From positions 1-64,000 of the forward strand of contig JAEZGX010000005.1 of NCBI GenBank assembly GCA_023416735.1: a stretch of DNA of 64,000 bases, written 5' to 3'. Numbering within the stretch: position 1 is the stretch's first letter; each line of letters opens with the position of its first letter. Shown piece by piece: positions 7,502-15,534 of this stretch. The translations under genes were made by a program, and so were the position numbers. The stretch comes from Verrucomicrobiota bacterium. GTDB lineage: Bacteria; Verrucomicrobiota; Verrucomicrobiia; Opitutales; Opitutaceae. Under the pieces are notes generated by a model. The model had not been told where the DNA came from. It was given only the letters and a program-made list of their open reading frames with translations, and searched no databases.

Positions 7502-9448
7502 TTGAAAAACAAATCCGCATCCGCCTGGTCCGCCGCCAAGTCTGAAGAGTTTTACGGGTTCAAGCGCTGGGGTTCCGGCCACCTCTCGGTCGACGAAAAA
7601 GGCTTCGTCAATATCAAGCCCCGCGCCGACGAGCGCGGCATCCGCGTCCTCGACGTCGTCAACGAAGCGCTCGAGATGGGCCTGCGGGCGCCCATGGTCA
7701 TCCGCTTCCAGGATCTCCTCCGCCACCGCGTCATCCAGCTCAACGAGAGCTTCGCGAAAGCGATGAAGGAAGAAGGCTACAAGGGCGAATACCGCGGCGT
7801 CTTCCCCATCAAGGTCAACCAGCTCCGCGAGGTCGTCGACGAGATCGTCGCCGCCGGCAAAGACTACAACTACGGCCTCGAAGCCGGCTCCAAACCCGAG
7901 CTCATGATCGCCCTCGCGATGCACGAGGGTTCGCAGCGGCTCATCGTCTGCAACGGCTACAAGGACCTCGACTACATCCGGCTGGCCCTGCTCGGCCGCA
8001 AACTCGGCAAAAAAATCATCCTCGTTGTCGAACAGCTCGGCGAGCTCGACGACATCATCCGTCTCTCCGCCGAAACTGGCGTAAAACCGCTCATCGGCTT
8101 CCGCGCGAAACTCCAAACCCGCGGCGAGGGCAAATGGGCCATGTCCACCGGCGACAACGCCAAGTTCGGCCTCAACACCGCCGAAATCCTCTTCGCCTGC
8201 GAAAAACTCCGCGCCGCGAAACTCACCTCCGCGCTCCGCCTCGTTCACTTCCACATCGGTTCGCAGGTCCCGAACATCATCACGATCAAGAACGCGGTCA
8301 TCGAAGCCACGCGTTTTTACTGCCAGCTTTCGCGCATGGGTTTTCCCATGGGCTATCTCGATGTCGGCGGCGGCCTTGGCATCGACTACGACGGCTCCCG
8401 CACGAACTTCGAATCGTCGATGAACTACTCGCTCGACGAATACGCGCGCGACGTCGTCTTCAACGTGCGCGAGATCTGCACCGCGTCCGGTATTGAAGTT
8501 CCGGATATCGTCAGCGAATCCGGCCGCGCGATCGTCGCCCCCCACTCGCTCCTCGTCGTCGAGGTCTTCGAACGCATCAACAAGCGCGAATCCCTCGGCC
8601 AGCAGCACCAGCCGAAGGAGAAGCACAAGGTCGTCACCGACCTCGAGCTGATGCTGAAAAACAAATCCAAGCTCGGCCGCCTCGAGCGTTTTCACGACGC
8701 CATCCAGAAAAAGGAAGAAGCTTTCTCCCTCTTCAATCTCGGCTACCTCGACCTCGAAAATCGCGCCGCCGCCGAATCGCTGTTCTGGCAGATCTGCGAA
8801 CAAATCGCCAAAGAGGGCCGCGACACCGGTTACCAGCCCGAGGAACTCCACGATCTCAACACGCTCCTCGCGGACCAATACGTCTGCAATTTCTCCGTCT
8901 TCCAGTCGCTGCTCGACCACTGGGCGCTAAAACAACTTTTCCCGATCGCTCCACTCCACCGGCTCGACGAAAAGCCCAGCGTCAACGCCATCCTCGTCGA
9001 CATCACCTGCGATTCCGACGGCAAGATTTCCTCGTTCATCGATCTCCAGGACGTGAAGGACTACATCACGCTCCACCCGCTGAACTCGAAGCCCTACTAC
9101 CTCGGCATCTTCCTCACCGGCGCCTACCAGGACATCATGGGCGACCTCCACAATCTCTTCGGGCGCGTGAACGAGGTTCACGTTTTCCTCGAAGACGACG
9201 AGCCCAACGGCTTCTACATCGAGGAAGCGCTCAGCGGTTCGCGCATCGCCGACGTCATTGAGGGCGTGCAATACCAGCAGGAAGACCTCTGCCGCCGCAT
9301 GAAGGCGCAAATCGACGCCGCCACCCGCAAGGACATGGTCAAACCGCGCGAGGGCGTCCGCCTTCTCGAACTCTACGAGAGCCAGATGCTCAACAAGACG
9401 TATCTGAACATCGAGTCGAAGAAGCCCGGCCGAAAGAAAAAGAAGTAA
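7502..9448 (+). CDS. speA: biosynthetic arginine decarboxylase
   Basis: SpeA converts arginine to agmatine with pyridoxal phosphate, the first step of the agmatine route to putrescine and spermidine. The 648-residue length and fold order (PLP barrel, then C-terminal beta domain) match the family. The Schiff-base lysine is K104 in FPIKVNQ. The GGGLGIDYDG phosphate-binding loop and the C-terminal CDSDGK region are present. The start is a TTG at 7502, as no ATG lies before conserved sequence. The product ends in a Lys-rich tail (KKPGRKKKK). It is divergent from yajC with 89 bases between, which must hold both promoters. No agmatinase gene is nearby. Confidence 0.97.
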   Translation: MKNKSASAWSAAKSEEFYGFKRWGSGHLSVDEKGFVNIKPRADERGIRVLDVVNEALEMGLRAPMVIRFQDLLRHRVIQLNESFAKAMKEEGYKGEYRGVFPIKVNQLREVVDEIVAAGKDYNYGLEAGSKPELMIALAMHEGSQRLIVCNGYKDLDYIRLALLGRKLGKKIILVVEQLGELDDIIRLSAETGVKPLIGFRAKLQTRGEGKWAMSTGDNAKFGLNTAEILFACEKLRAAKLTSALRLVHFHIGSQVPNIITIKNAVIEATRFYCQLSRMGFPMGYLDVGGGLGIDYDGSRTNFESSMNYSLDEYARDVVFNVREICTASGIEVPDIVSESGRAIVAPHSLLVVEVFERINKRESLGQQHQPKEKHKVVTDLELMLKNKSKLGRLERFHDAIQKKEEAFSLFNLGYLDLENRAAAESLFWQICEQIAKEGRDTGYQPEELHDLNTLLADQYVCNFSVFQSLLDHWALKQLFPIAPLHRLDEKPSVNAILVDITCDSDGKISSFIDLQDVKDYITLHPLNSKPYYLGIFLTGAYQDIMGDLHNLFGRVNEVHVFLEDDEPNGFYIEEALSGSRIADVIEGVQYQQEDLCRRMKAQIDAATRKDMVKPREGVRLLELYESQMLNKTYLNIESKKPGRKKKK

Positions 9449-9575
9449 CGCGCCGCTTTACCGCGCGCTCGTCACCAGCGTGGAGCCCGACGTCTCGTCG
9501 GCTGTTAGCGCTGATCACACGGAAACCGCCGCAGTAGGCCGCCCCCCCCGGGTGAGCCGTCCTCAGTTCTTGGCA

Positions 9576-9612
9576 TTTCCCTGTGTCCTCTGTGCCTCTG
9601 TGGTTCGCCAAG
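9576..9612 (+). repeat. intergenic repeat, family B arm (single)
   Basis: The sequence contains CTCTGTGCCTCTGTGGTT, the right arm of the family B hairpin found complete at 12886-12958. Here only one arm is present. The rest of 9449-9646 holds no gene that I can support. Confidence 0.6.
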
Positions 9613-9646
9613 ATTCGTGGCTGAATCCGAATAGTGCGCGCCCCCC

Positions 9647-10540
9647 TCAGGCGGGCAAAAACCCTACCACGCGCCCGACCGCTTCCTCGCGCGCATCCTC
9701 CAACACATAGTGCCCCGCGTCCGCGATCCGATGCACCTTCGCCTGCGGTAACCGCCTCTGCCACTCCGCCAGAAACCGATCGTCGAAACAAAAATCCTTC
9801 CCGCCCCAAACAATCGTCACCGGTCGATCGCGAAACTGCGCAATCCCGTCCGCCACCTCAGTCAACGTCACCCAACTCCGATGCCGCTCGTTCATCGGAA
9901 TATCCTGCACGAATCCGCTCACCGCGACACGGTTCGCCCACGAGTCATACGGCAATAGATACGCCCGCTTTTCCTCCGCTGTCAGCTTTCGCCGGCTCAT
10001 CGCCATCCACGTCGCCGGCCACGCGAATCCATTCAATCCGCGCACCAGCGCCGGCCCGACCACCGGCGCCTTGCACATCGCGATCCGCCCGGGAATGTGC
10101 CGCGACGGAAACGCTCCTGTATTCAAAATCACGATGCGCTTCACACGCTCTGGCTGCCGCCCCGCCGCCCCAAAACCGATCGCCCCACCCCAGTCATGCA
10201 CCACCAAATCGAATGTCTCGACGCCACAACTCCGCAGCAGCGCCATCACGTCGTCGATTCTCTGCGCCAGCGTGTAAGCGTAATCCTGCGGCTTCTCCGA
10301 CAATCCCATCCCGACATGATCCGGCACGACACAACGCATCGCCGGCATCAGGGCCTTCACCAACTCTCGATAATAAAACGACCACGTCGGATTCCCATGC
10401 AGCATCACCACCGCATGCGTCGACCGCGGACCTTCGTCCAAATAACTCATCCGCGCTCCCGCCGGCGTCGTGAACGCCTTCGGCTCGAACGGATAAATCC
10501 TCCGCAGCCAGCTTGGAATCGTGCCACGCGCGTTCACCAT
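9647..10540 (-). CDS. oleB: OleB-like alpha/beta hydrolase
   Basis: The 297-residue protein belongs to the haloalkane-dehalogenase-like alpha/beta hydrolases. It shows the oxyanion motif HGNPTWS at 48-54, nucleophile Asp116 in VVHDWGG and the catalytic His in DAGHYVLED near the C-terminus. OleB enzymes of this family split a beta-lactone into an alkene and CO2 as the last step of head-to-head olefin synthesis. The assignment rests mainly on position: its start overlaps the end of the OleA-like gene by 7 bases. A true haloalkane dehalogenase or epoxide hydrolase cannot be excluded by motifs alone. OleC and OleD are absent from the window. It is the last gene of the cluster, converging on speA. 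Confidence 0.8.
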   Translation of the reverse strand: MVNARGTIPSWLRRIYPFEPKAFTTPAGARMSYLDEGPRSTHAVVMLHGNPTWSFYYRELVKALMPAMRCVVPDHVGMGLSEKPQDYAYTLAQRIDDVMALLRSCGVETFDLVVHDWGGAIGFGAAGRQPERVKRIVILNTGAFPSRHIPGRIAMCKAPVVGPALVRGLNGFAWPATWMAMSRRKLTAEEKRAYLLPYDSWANRVAVSGFVQDIPMNERHRSWVTLTEVADGIAQFRDRPVTIVWGGKDFCFDDRFLAEWQRRLPQAKVHRIADAGHYVLEDAREEAVGRVVGFLPA

Positions 10541-11559
10541 TCGAGCGCCAGCATCAAACAGTTCAGCCCGCTCCCAATCCCCAACAACCCCACGCGATCG
10601 CCTTCCTTCACCGCCCCCGCTTCGATCGCTTTCGCCAACGTCGACGGCAACGCCACCGATCCCGTATTCCCCAGCGTCTCGAATGTCGAAAAGTCCTTCG
10701 CCAGATCGATCCCCAGCGTCTCGTAGAGTTTCCGCCGGTGAACGCTGCCAACCTGGTGGCACACAAATCGATCGAATCCGCTTCCCTGCTCCGCCGTAAA
10801 CGCCTCCCACGTCTCCTTCGCCAGGGTCACGCCCGCGATCAACAATTGCTCCGAATCCGTCTGCATCACGAGCGACTCCGCCGCATACGTGTCGCCCTGA
10901 CACAAATCGCTGTGCTGCGTCGCCGCGCGCGCCACGCCGCCCAGCAACCGGTGCGATCGTCCTTTCGCCAGCGAGCGATGACACAGCATCGCTGCCACCG
11001 CGCCCGATCCGATCGTCAGGTTCGCAAAATACGGCTTGATCTCGTTCCGGCTCAAGGGCCGCTCCACCAGCGTCCGCAGCGTCTGCTCGACCAACGGGCG
11101 TCCGTTTTCTCCGGATACCACCATCGCGCAGCGTATCTGCCCGCTTTCGATCATCCCCGCGGCCAGCGTCAGTGTATTGAGAAAACCGAGACAAGCATTC
11201 GACACGTCCAGGATCTGCGCCGTCCCCGGCAACCCGATCTTCCGATGCGCAAACGACGCCGTCGCCGGTTCCAGCATGTCGCGGCTCACCGCCGCATGCA
11301 CAAACAACTCCACCTGCTCCGCGCGCAATCCCGACTTCGCCAGCACCGCCCGCCCCGCCGCCGCACTCGCATCCGACGGACGCGTTCCCGCCGGCCACAT
11401 CCGCCGCTCGCGAATCCCCGTCATTAACTCGAGTCGCCCTTCGGGCAGCTTCAAACGCTCATACAACGGGCGCAGTCGCTCCTCGATCTGCGTCGAAGTC
11501 CAAACCTCCTCCGGCAGCGCCACCGCGATCGATTCGATGCAAACGTTCTCGAATTTCAT
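10534..11559 (-). CDS. oleA: OleA-like thiolase / KAS III family acyl-condensing enzyme
   Basis: OleA joins two fatty acyl chains head to head by non-decarboxylative Claisen condensation, giving a beta-keto acid that can become a ketone or an internal alkene. The 341-residue protein carries the thiolase triad Cys123 (NACLGF), His268 (CHQVG) and Asn298 (GNTGS). It also has Glu97 in VSRDMLEPATAS, the position of the distinctive OleA glutamate, and the C-terminal GIGSGLNC motif shared with characterised OleA. These features separate it from an ordinary FabH. It lies 8 bases after the FabI-like gene and overlaps the OleB-like gene. Its substrates may be the products of the upstream cluster genes. 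Confidence 0.88.
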   Translation of the reverse strand: MKFENVCIESIAVALPEEVWTSTQIEERLRPLYERLKLPEGRLELMTGIRERRMWPAGTRPSDASAAAGRAVLAKSGLRAEQVELFVHAAVSRDMLEPATASFAHRKIGLPGTAQILDVSNACLGFLNTLTLAAGMIESGQIRCAMVVSGENGRPLVEQTLRTLVERPLSRNEIKPYFANLTIGSGAVAAMLCHRSLAKGRSHRLLGGVARAATQHSDLCQGDTYAAESLVMQTDSEQLLIAGVTLAKETWEAFTAEQGSGFDRFVCHQVGSVHRRKLYETLGIDLAKDFSTFETLGNTGSVALPSTLAKAIEAGAVKEGDRVGLLGIGSGLNCLMLALEW

Positions 11560-11567
11560 CCGAATCC

Positions 11568-12401
11568 TCAGCCCTTGGCTGCCGCCGTCTCCGGCCGCAT
11601 CGCCAATCGAATGATCTCCTTGTCGAAATAATTGGATCCGAGCCCCGCATCCACGACCAGCGTCGCCCCGTTCACCCCGCTGCTCCGCTCGCTCAACAAA
11701 AACACCGCCACGTCCGCGACCTCCTGCGTGCTCAGGCTGCGTTTCCGAAACGTCAATTTTTCCGAATACAAATAGCTTTCGAGATAGCCCGGAATCCCCG
11801 CCGACGCACTCGTCTTCAACGGCCCCGATCCCACCACGTTGAAACGCACTTCCGAATCCGCGCTAAACGATTTCGCCAGGAACCGCGTCGCCGACTCCAA
11901 CGCTGCCTTGATCGGCCCCATGTAGCCATAGTTGTCCGGCGTCACCACCAGCGACGAAATCCCGATCGTCACCACCGAGGCATTCTTCGCCAGGTGCGGC
12001 TTGAACGCATTCGCCACCTCCACGAGGGAAAACGCCGAGATCGCCGTCGCCTGCAAAAAGTCCGCGCGCTTCGTCTCGTGAAATGCCTTGAATCCTTCGC
12101 TGTAGTTCGCGAACGCGATCGAATGCACGATGCCGTGCACCGGCCCGAATCCCGCCGCTGCCACGTCGGCCGCCAGCTTCGTCGCCGCCCCTTCGTGCTC
12201 CACGTCGCACACGAACACCGGCTTACCCGCCAGCAGCGTTTCCAACGACTTCTTCCGCACCTCCGACCGCACGCTGTAAACCACGCGCGCGCCTTGCTCT
12301 TCGAGCGTCTTCGCGATGAACCACGCGACGCTCTTCCGATTCGCGACCCCAAAAACCACGAAGGTCTTCCCGCTGAGCTGAAGAAAATCCGCCATGTTCA
12401 T
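11568..12401 (-). CDS. fabI: enoyl-ACP reductase (FabI-like SDR)
   Basis: FabI reduces the trans-2 double bond of enoyl-ACP with NAD(P)H. The 277-residue protein has the FabI-type cofactor loop GVANRKSVAWFIAKTLE near residues 18-34 and the active-site pair Tyr158 and Lys165 (YGYMGPIK, the Y-x6-K spacing of FabI). The substrate-loop motif PLKTSASAGIPGY replaces the usual PIRTLAASGI. The second FabI tyrosine, ten residues before Tyr158, is Ile here. The ATG at 12401 (MNMADF) is chosen; the ATG at 12395 is an alternative. It lies between FabZ-like and OleA-like genes, so it may be a pathway-specific copy, not the general FabI. Confidence 0.88.
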   Translation of the reverse strand: MNMADFLQLSGKTFVVFGVANRKSVAWFIAKTLEEQGARVVYSVRSEVRKKSLETLLAGKPVFVCDVEHEGAATKLAADVAAAGFGPVHGIVHSIAFANYSEGFKAFHETKRADFLQATAISAFSLVEVANAFKPHLAKNASVVTIGISSLVVTPDNYGYMGPIKAALESATRFLAKSFSADSEVRFNVVGSGPLKTSASAGIPGYLESYLYSEKLTFRKRSLSTQEVADVAVFLLSERSSGVNGATLVVDAGLGSNYFDKEIIRLAMRPETAAAKG

Positions 12402-12414
12402 CGCCGGACGGATG

Positions 12415-12870
12415 TCAGACCCGTCCTCCTTCCGCACCTTCCGGCGCCTTCCATGCCACCGAAAACTCCACACTCAACACGCGCTTCTCTCCATTCTTCA
12501 CACTCCCGCTCATCATCGTGAATCCGCCGAGCGCGTCCTTCTTCTTCACTTCGATCGTGATCGTGTCACCCGGATACACCGGACTGCGAAACCGCACGTC
12601 GCTGATCTTCGCGAGCAACGGCACGCCTTCTCCCGGCTTCATTCCCGCCGCCTGTGCCTGCCGCGCCATATAGAGTGCGCCCGTCTGAAATACCGCTTCG
12701 CACAAAATCACGCCGGGCGTGATCGGCGCGCCGGGATAGTGCCCTTTGTAGAAATCCTCGTCCGCCCGAAACGTCCGCTTCGCCGTCAAACTCTCCGGCG
12801 TCTCCGCCACGATTTCATCGACGAACAAAAACGGCGGCCGGTGCGGAATCAGATCAGTTACGGATGACAT
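12415..12870 (-). CDS. fabZ: 3-hydroxyacyl-ACP dehydratase (FabZ-like)
   Basis: FabZ removes water from 3-hydroxyacyl-ACP. The 151-residue hot-dog protein has the N-terminal IPHRPPFLFVDEI motif, catalytic His44 in GHYPGAPITPG and catalytic Glu58 in ILCEAVFQTG. The ATG at 12870 is preferred over a GTG at 12891, because the extra residues would come from the flanking repeat. It lies 13 bases before the FabI-like gene. A classical fabZ usually sits with lpxA or lpxD; this one sits in a lipid cluster, which suggests a dedicated role. Confidence 0.92.
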   Translation of the reverse strand: MSSVTDLIPHRPPFLFVDEIVAETPESLTAKRTFRADEDFYKGHYPGAPITPGVILCEAVFQTGALYMARQAQAAGMKPGEGVPLLAKISDVRFRSPVYPGDTITIEVKKKDALGGFTMMSGSVKNGEKRVLSVEFSVAWKAPEGAEGGRV

Positions 12871-12885
12871 GAGAAAACGGTGTTT

Positions 12886-12958
12886 AACCACAGAGGCACA
12901 AAGGCACAGAGAAAAACCGGACCGCCCCAGACCTTTGTGCCTCCGTGTCTCTGTGGTT
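12886..12958. repeat. family B inverted repeat (long hairpin)
   Basis: Two arms of 26 bases, 12886-12911 and 12933-12958, are near-perfect reverse complements (AACCACAGAGGCACAAAGG against TTTGTGCCTC...CTGTGGTT) around a 21-base loop. It fills most of the space between the FAD enzyme at 12972 and the FabZ-like gene. As RNA it would fold into a strong hairpin inside the cluster transcript. Confidence 0.85.
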
Positions 12959-12971
12959 CATCGGGTTTTGA

Positions 12972-14420
12972 TTAGGCCACCGCCGCCGCCCGCTTCGCAT
13001 CGAACAACGCCTTGTCGATCTTGTTCGCGACGATCACGCCGTAGTTAATCGTGCCGAGCCAGCCCGACATGATGATGCCGACCGATCCCGCGTGATACAA
13101 ACCGGGCAATTTCTCCGGCAGCTCCATCGAGACTTTCAATCCTTCGAATTTCGTCCCGAACGACGTCCCGGCCATGTGCGTCGTGTAGCGCTCGATCGTC
13201 CGCGGCGTCGCCGCTTCCTTCCAGTCGATCTTGCCGCGCACGTCCGGAATAAACCGTTCCAGCGCCACGAGCGATTCTTCGATCAACCGATCCTTCTCAC
13301 GCTCATAGTCCTCGAGCGAAAGCTTGTCCCAATCGCCGTATTGGCCGTTCAACGACACCACGACCGTGTAACGATCCGATCCCGGCCGTGTTTCCGGATA
13401 ATACACTGAAAACGTCCGGCTCGTTGTCCGGAAATCCGTCAGCTCCTGACTGCTGAACTTCGGGTTGTCGGACGTGAACACGAGATCGCCGATATGCGGG
13501 ATCGTCTCACCTTTTCGAATACCAAGATACACCTGGCACGAACTCGAATTGATCCGCACCGCCCGCGCCGCCTCCGCAAATTCCGTTGGAAAACTCTCTT
13601 CGCGGGCCAGCTTGAAGATCGTGTTCTTGATGTTCGCATTCGACAGCACCGCCTTCGCGCGAATCACGCGTCCACTCGTCGCCACGATCCCACACGCGAC
13701 TTTCTTCCCACCGCGCTCCTCCACCAGAATCCGGTCGACCATCACCTTCTTCCGCAGCTCGACACCGTTCTTCTTCAGCTCGGCGACCATCTTCTCGATC
13801 AACACATCCGAGCCGCCACGGAACGTATACACGCCCGAGCCCATGAAATTCGAAAACACGATCCCATACGTGATCGCCGGATCGTCGAGCGTCGACCCGT
13901 TCGCATACGCGATCGGCTCCATCAACAGCCGCTTCACATCGTCCCGCCCCGGAAAGAACCGCTCCAACATCTCCCCCGTCGTCTCGGAGTTGTTGTCGTA
14001 GTAATTCATGGCGCGGAGATAGTCGTAAAACGCCTCCACTTTCTCCCGCGCCAACCCGAACTGCTCCACCAGCACCCGCGTGTAGTCCTCGCGCGTGAAC
14101 GTCGTCCAGACATCCATCTGCGGATTCACGAAGCGGATGTCCTTCAACTGCACGATGGAATCCGCGATCTCTTTCGTCCAATATTTGCGGCACGACTTGA
14201 TCATCCCGACCGGAAACCCGTGCAGCGAGATGTCGAAAATGTGCCCGCCTTTGCGCGTGAACCACGTCGCCAGCCCGCCAAATTGATAATGATGTTCGAG
14301 CAGCAGCACGCGATGGCCGGCCTTCGCCAGCACATTCGCGCCGGTCAGCCCGCCCAAACCACTGCCGATCACGATGACGTCATATTCGTCCGCGGCGCCT
14401 TTCAGCCAGTCGTAAGCCAT
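12972..14420 (-). CDS. FAD-dependent phytoene desaturase / RetSat-like oxidoreductase 1
   Basis: The 482-residue protein begins with a dinucleotide-binding fold (DVIVIGSGLGGLTGANVLAK near residues 14-33, then LLLEHHYQFGGLAT) typical of CrtI, retinol saturase and amine-oxidase relatives. The C-terminal FAD-closing motif is GLYHAGSVGIIMSGWLGTINYG. Members add or remove double bonds in long acyl or polyene chains, but the substrate cannot be read from the sequence. The ATG at 14420 starts immediately before the conserved fold. It shares its family with the gene at 15535, suggesting a two-enzyme desaturation or reduction step on ACP-bound chains. That link is inferred from context. Confidence 0.88.
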   Translation of the reverse strand: MAYDWLKGAADEYDVIVIGSGLGGLTGANVLAKAGHRVLLLEHHYQFGGLATWFTRKGGHIFDISLHGFPVGMIKSCRKYWTKEIADSIVQLKDIRFVNPQMDVWTTFTREDYTRVLVEQFGLAREKVEAFYDYLRAMNYYDNNSETTGEMLERFFPGRDDVKRLLMEPIAYANGSTLDDPAITYGIVFSNFMGSGVYTFRGGSDVLIEKMVAELKKNGVELRKKVMVDRILVEERGGKKVACGIVATSGRVIRAKAVLSNANIKNTIFKLAREESFPTEFAEAARAVRINSSSCQVYLGIRKGETIPHIGDLVFTSDNPKFSSQELTDFRTTSRTFSVYYPETRPGSDRYTVVVSLNGQYGDWDKLSLEDYEREKDRLIEESLVALERFIPDVRGKIDWKEAATPRTIERYTTHMAGTSFGTKFEGLKVSMELPEKLPGLYHAGSVGIIMSGWLGTINYGVIVANKIDKALFDAKRAAAVA

Positions 14421-14511
14421 GAATGAAGCGGACGAGTGAAGTTCCCGTGACGCCAAGCGCAACGGGAAACCTCGCCGATTCCATCCGCCTTTTCGGCGAG
14501 ACAATTCAGTT

Positions 14512-14597
14512 CAACCACGAATGGACACGAATTCACCCGAACGCCCGGCGAGTCTCAAAGCCAGCGACTTCGTGTTCCTTCGCGCCTCATCGTGGTT
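14512..14597. repeat. family A inverted repeat, degenerate
   Basis: The left arm AACCACGAATGGACACGAA (14512-14530) and a right arm TTCGTGTTCC...CATCGTGGTT (14569-14597) are imperfect reverse complements. It lies between the first FAD enzyme and the TIM-barrel gene, in a 198-base space with nothing else that I can identify. Confidence 0.65.
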
Positions 14598-14618
14598 CCT
14601 GGTCGGCGAGACGACGCC

Positions 14619-15482
14619 TCAGAGTTCCAAGGCCTTCAGATACTTCAAACTCGCCGGGATCGCCTGCAACGGCGCCGGCGTCTCGTCTTCGATGATGTAG
14701 AACTTTACGCCGACCTTCTGCGCCGTGCCGATGACCGCCTTCCAGTCGATCTGGCCCGTGCCAACCGCCACATTGTCCGTCGGCGCCGCAGACCCGGTCG
14801 ACAGATTCGTGATCGCACCTTTGCGAATATCTTTCACGTGCAGCGAGAACCAGCGATCGCCGTATTTCTCCAGCAGCTTCACCGGGCTTTGGCCCGCGTG
14901 GTAAACCCAGAAGACGTCCATCTGGAGTTTCACCAGATCCGGATTCGTCTCGCGCGCGAAGACATCGAACACCGTCTCGCCGCGCTCGCCGCCCGTCGCC
15001 ACGAACTCGTAACCGTGCGGGTGATACGCGAACTGCAGCCCCGCCGCTTTGCACGCTTCGCCGATCTTGTTGAAATTCGCCGCGATCTCCTTCGCCGATT
15101 CGACCGTCCATGGCTTGTCACCCTGCCGCGCCCAAGGGCACGTCACGTATTTGGCACCCAGCGCCTTCGCAAAAGCGATCGCTTCCGACGGATTCTTCAC
15201 CAGCGGTTCGTAGCTCGCATGCACGCTGGGCACCGTGAAGCCCCGCTGCTTCACCGCCGCCACATATTCTTCGACCGACATGTTCGCAGGCCGCACCGCC
15301 TCGATTTCCTTGAAACCGTATTCCTTCGCCTGATCGAGCGCCTTGATCGTGCTCTCCTTCGCGATCTCGCGCAGGCTCCACATTTGAAGACCGAGGTGGT
15401 CCTTGAAGTTTACAGTCTGAGCGACCGCCAGCGTCGCAACCGACACAAAGGGCAAAGCTAAACGAAACAGATAAGTTTTCAT
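14619..15482 (-). CDS. secreted sugar phosphate isomerase/epimerase-like TIM-barrel protein
   Basis: The 287-residue protein starts with a signal peptide (about residues 1-21, MKTYLFRLALPFVSVATLAVA). An AP-endonuclease-2-type TIM barrel follows, with GLQMWSLREIAKE at the start, then HASYEPLV, FAYHPHGYEF, QMDVFWVYHAG, SLHVKDI and a late IIEDE, the usual metal-ligand positions His, Glu, Asp and His. Such exported isomerase-like proteins are common in Verrucomicrobiota and Planctomycetota and are thought to act on sugars. It is unlike its lipid-enzyme neighbours, although it lies 52 bases after the second FAD gene on the same strand. The substrate is unknown. Confidence 0.85.
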   Translation of the reverse strand: MKTYLFRLALPFVSVATLAVAQTVNFKDHLGLQMWSLREIAKESTIKALDQAKEYGFKEIEAVRPANMSVEEYVAAVKQRGFTVPSVHASYEPLVKNPSEAIAFAKALGAKYVTCPWARQGDKPWTVESAKEIAANFNKIGEACKAAGLQFAYHPHGYEFVATGGERGETVFDVFARETNPDLVKLQMDVFWVYHAGQSPVKLLEKYGDRWFSLHVKDIRKGAITNLSTGSAAPTDNVAVGTGQIDWKAVIGTAQKVGVKFYIIEDETPAPLQAIPASLKYLKALEL

Positions 15483-15534
15483 GGGGATAACGCGCCTGAC
15501 GTTTCCCCGCAGCGAACGTTTTGCAAGCGCCCGC

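Noticed and set aside
7457..8920. Minus-strand open frame over speA
   Set aside because: It is an antisense shadow; speA has full catalytic motifs and the antisense product is low-complexity.
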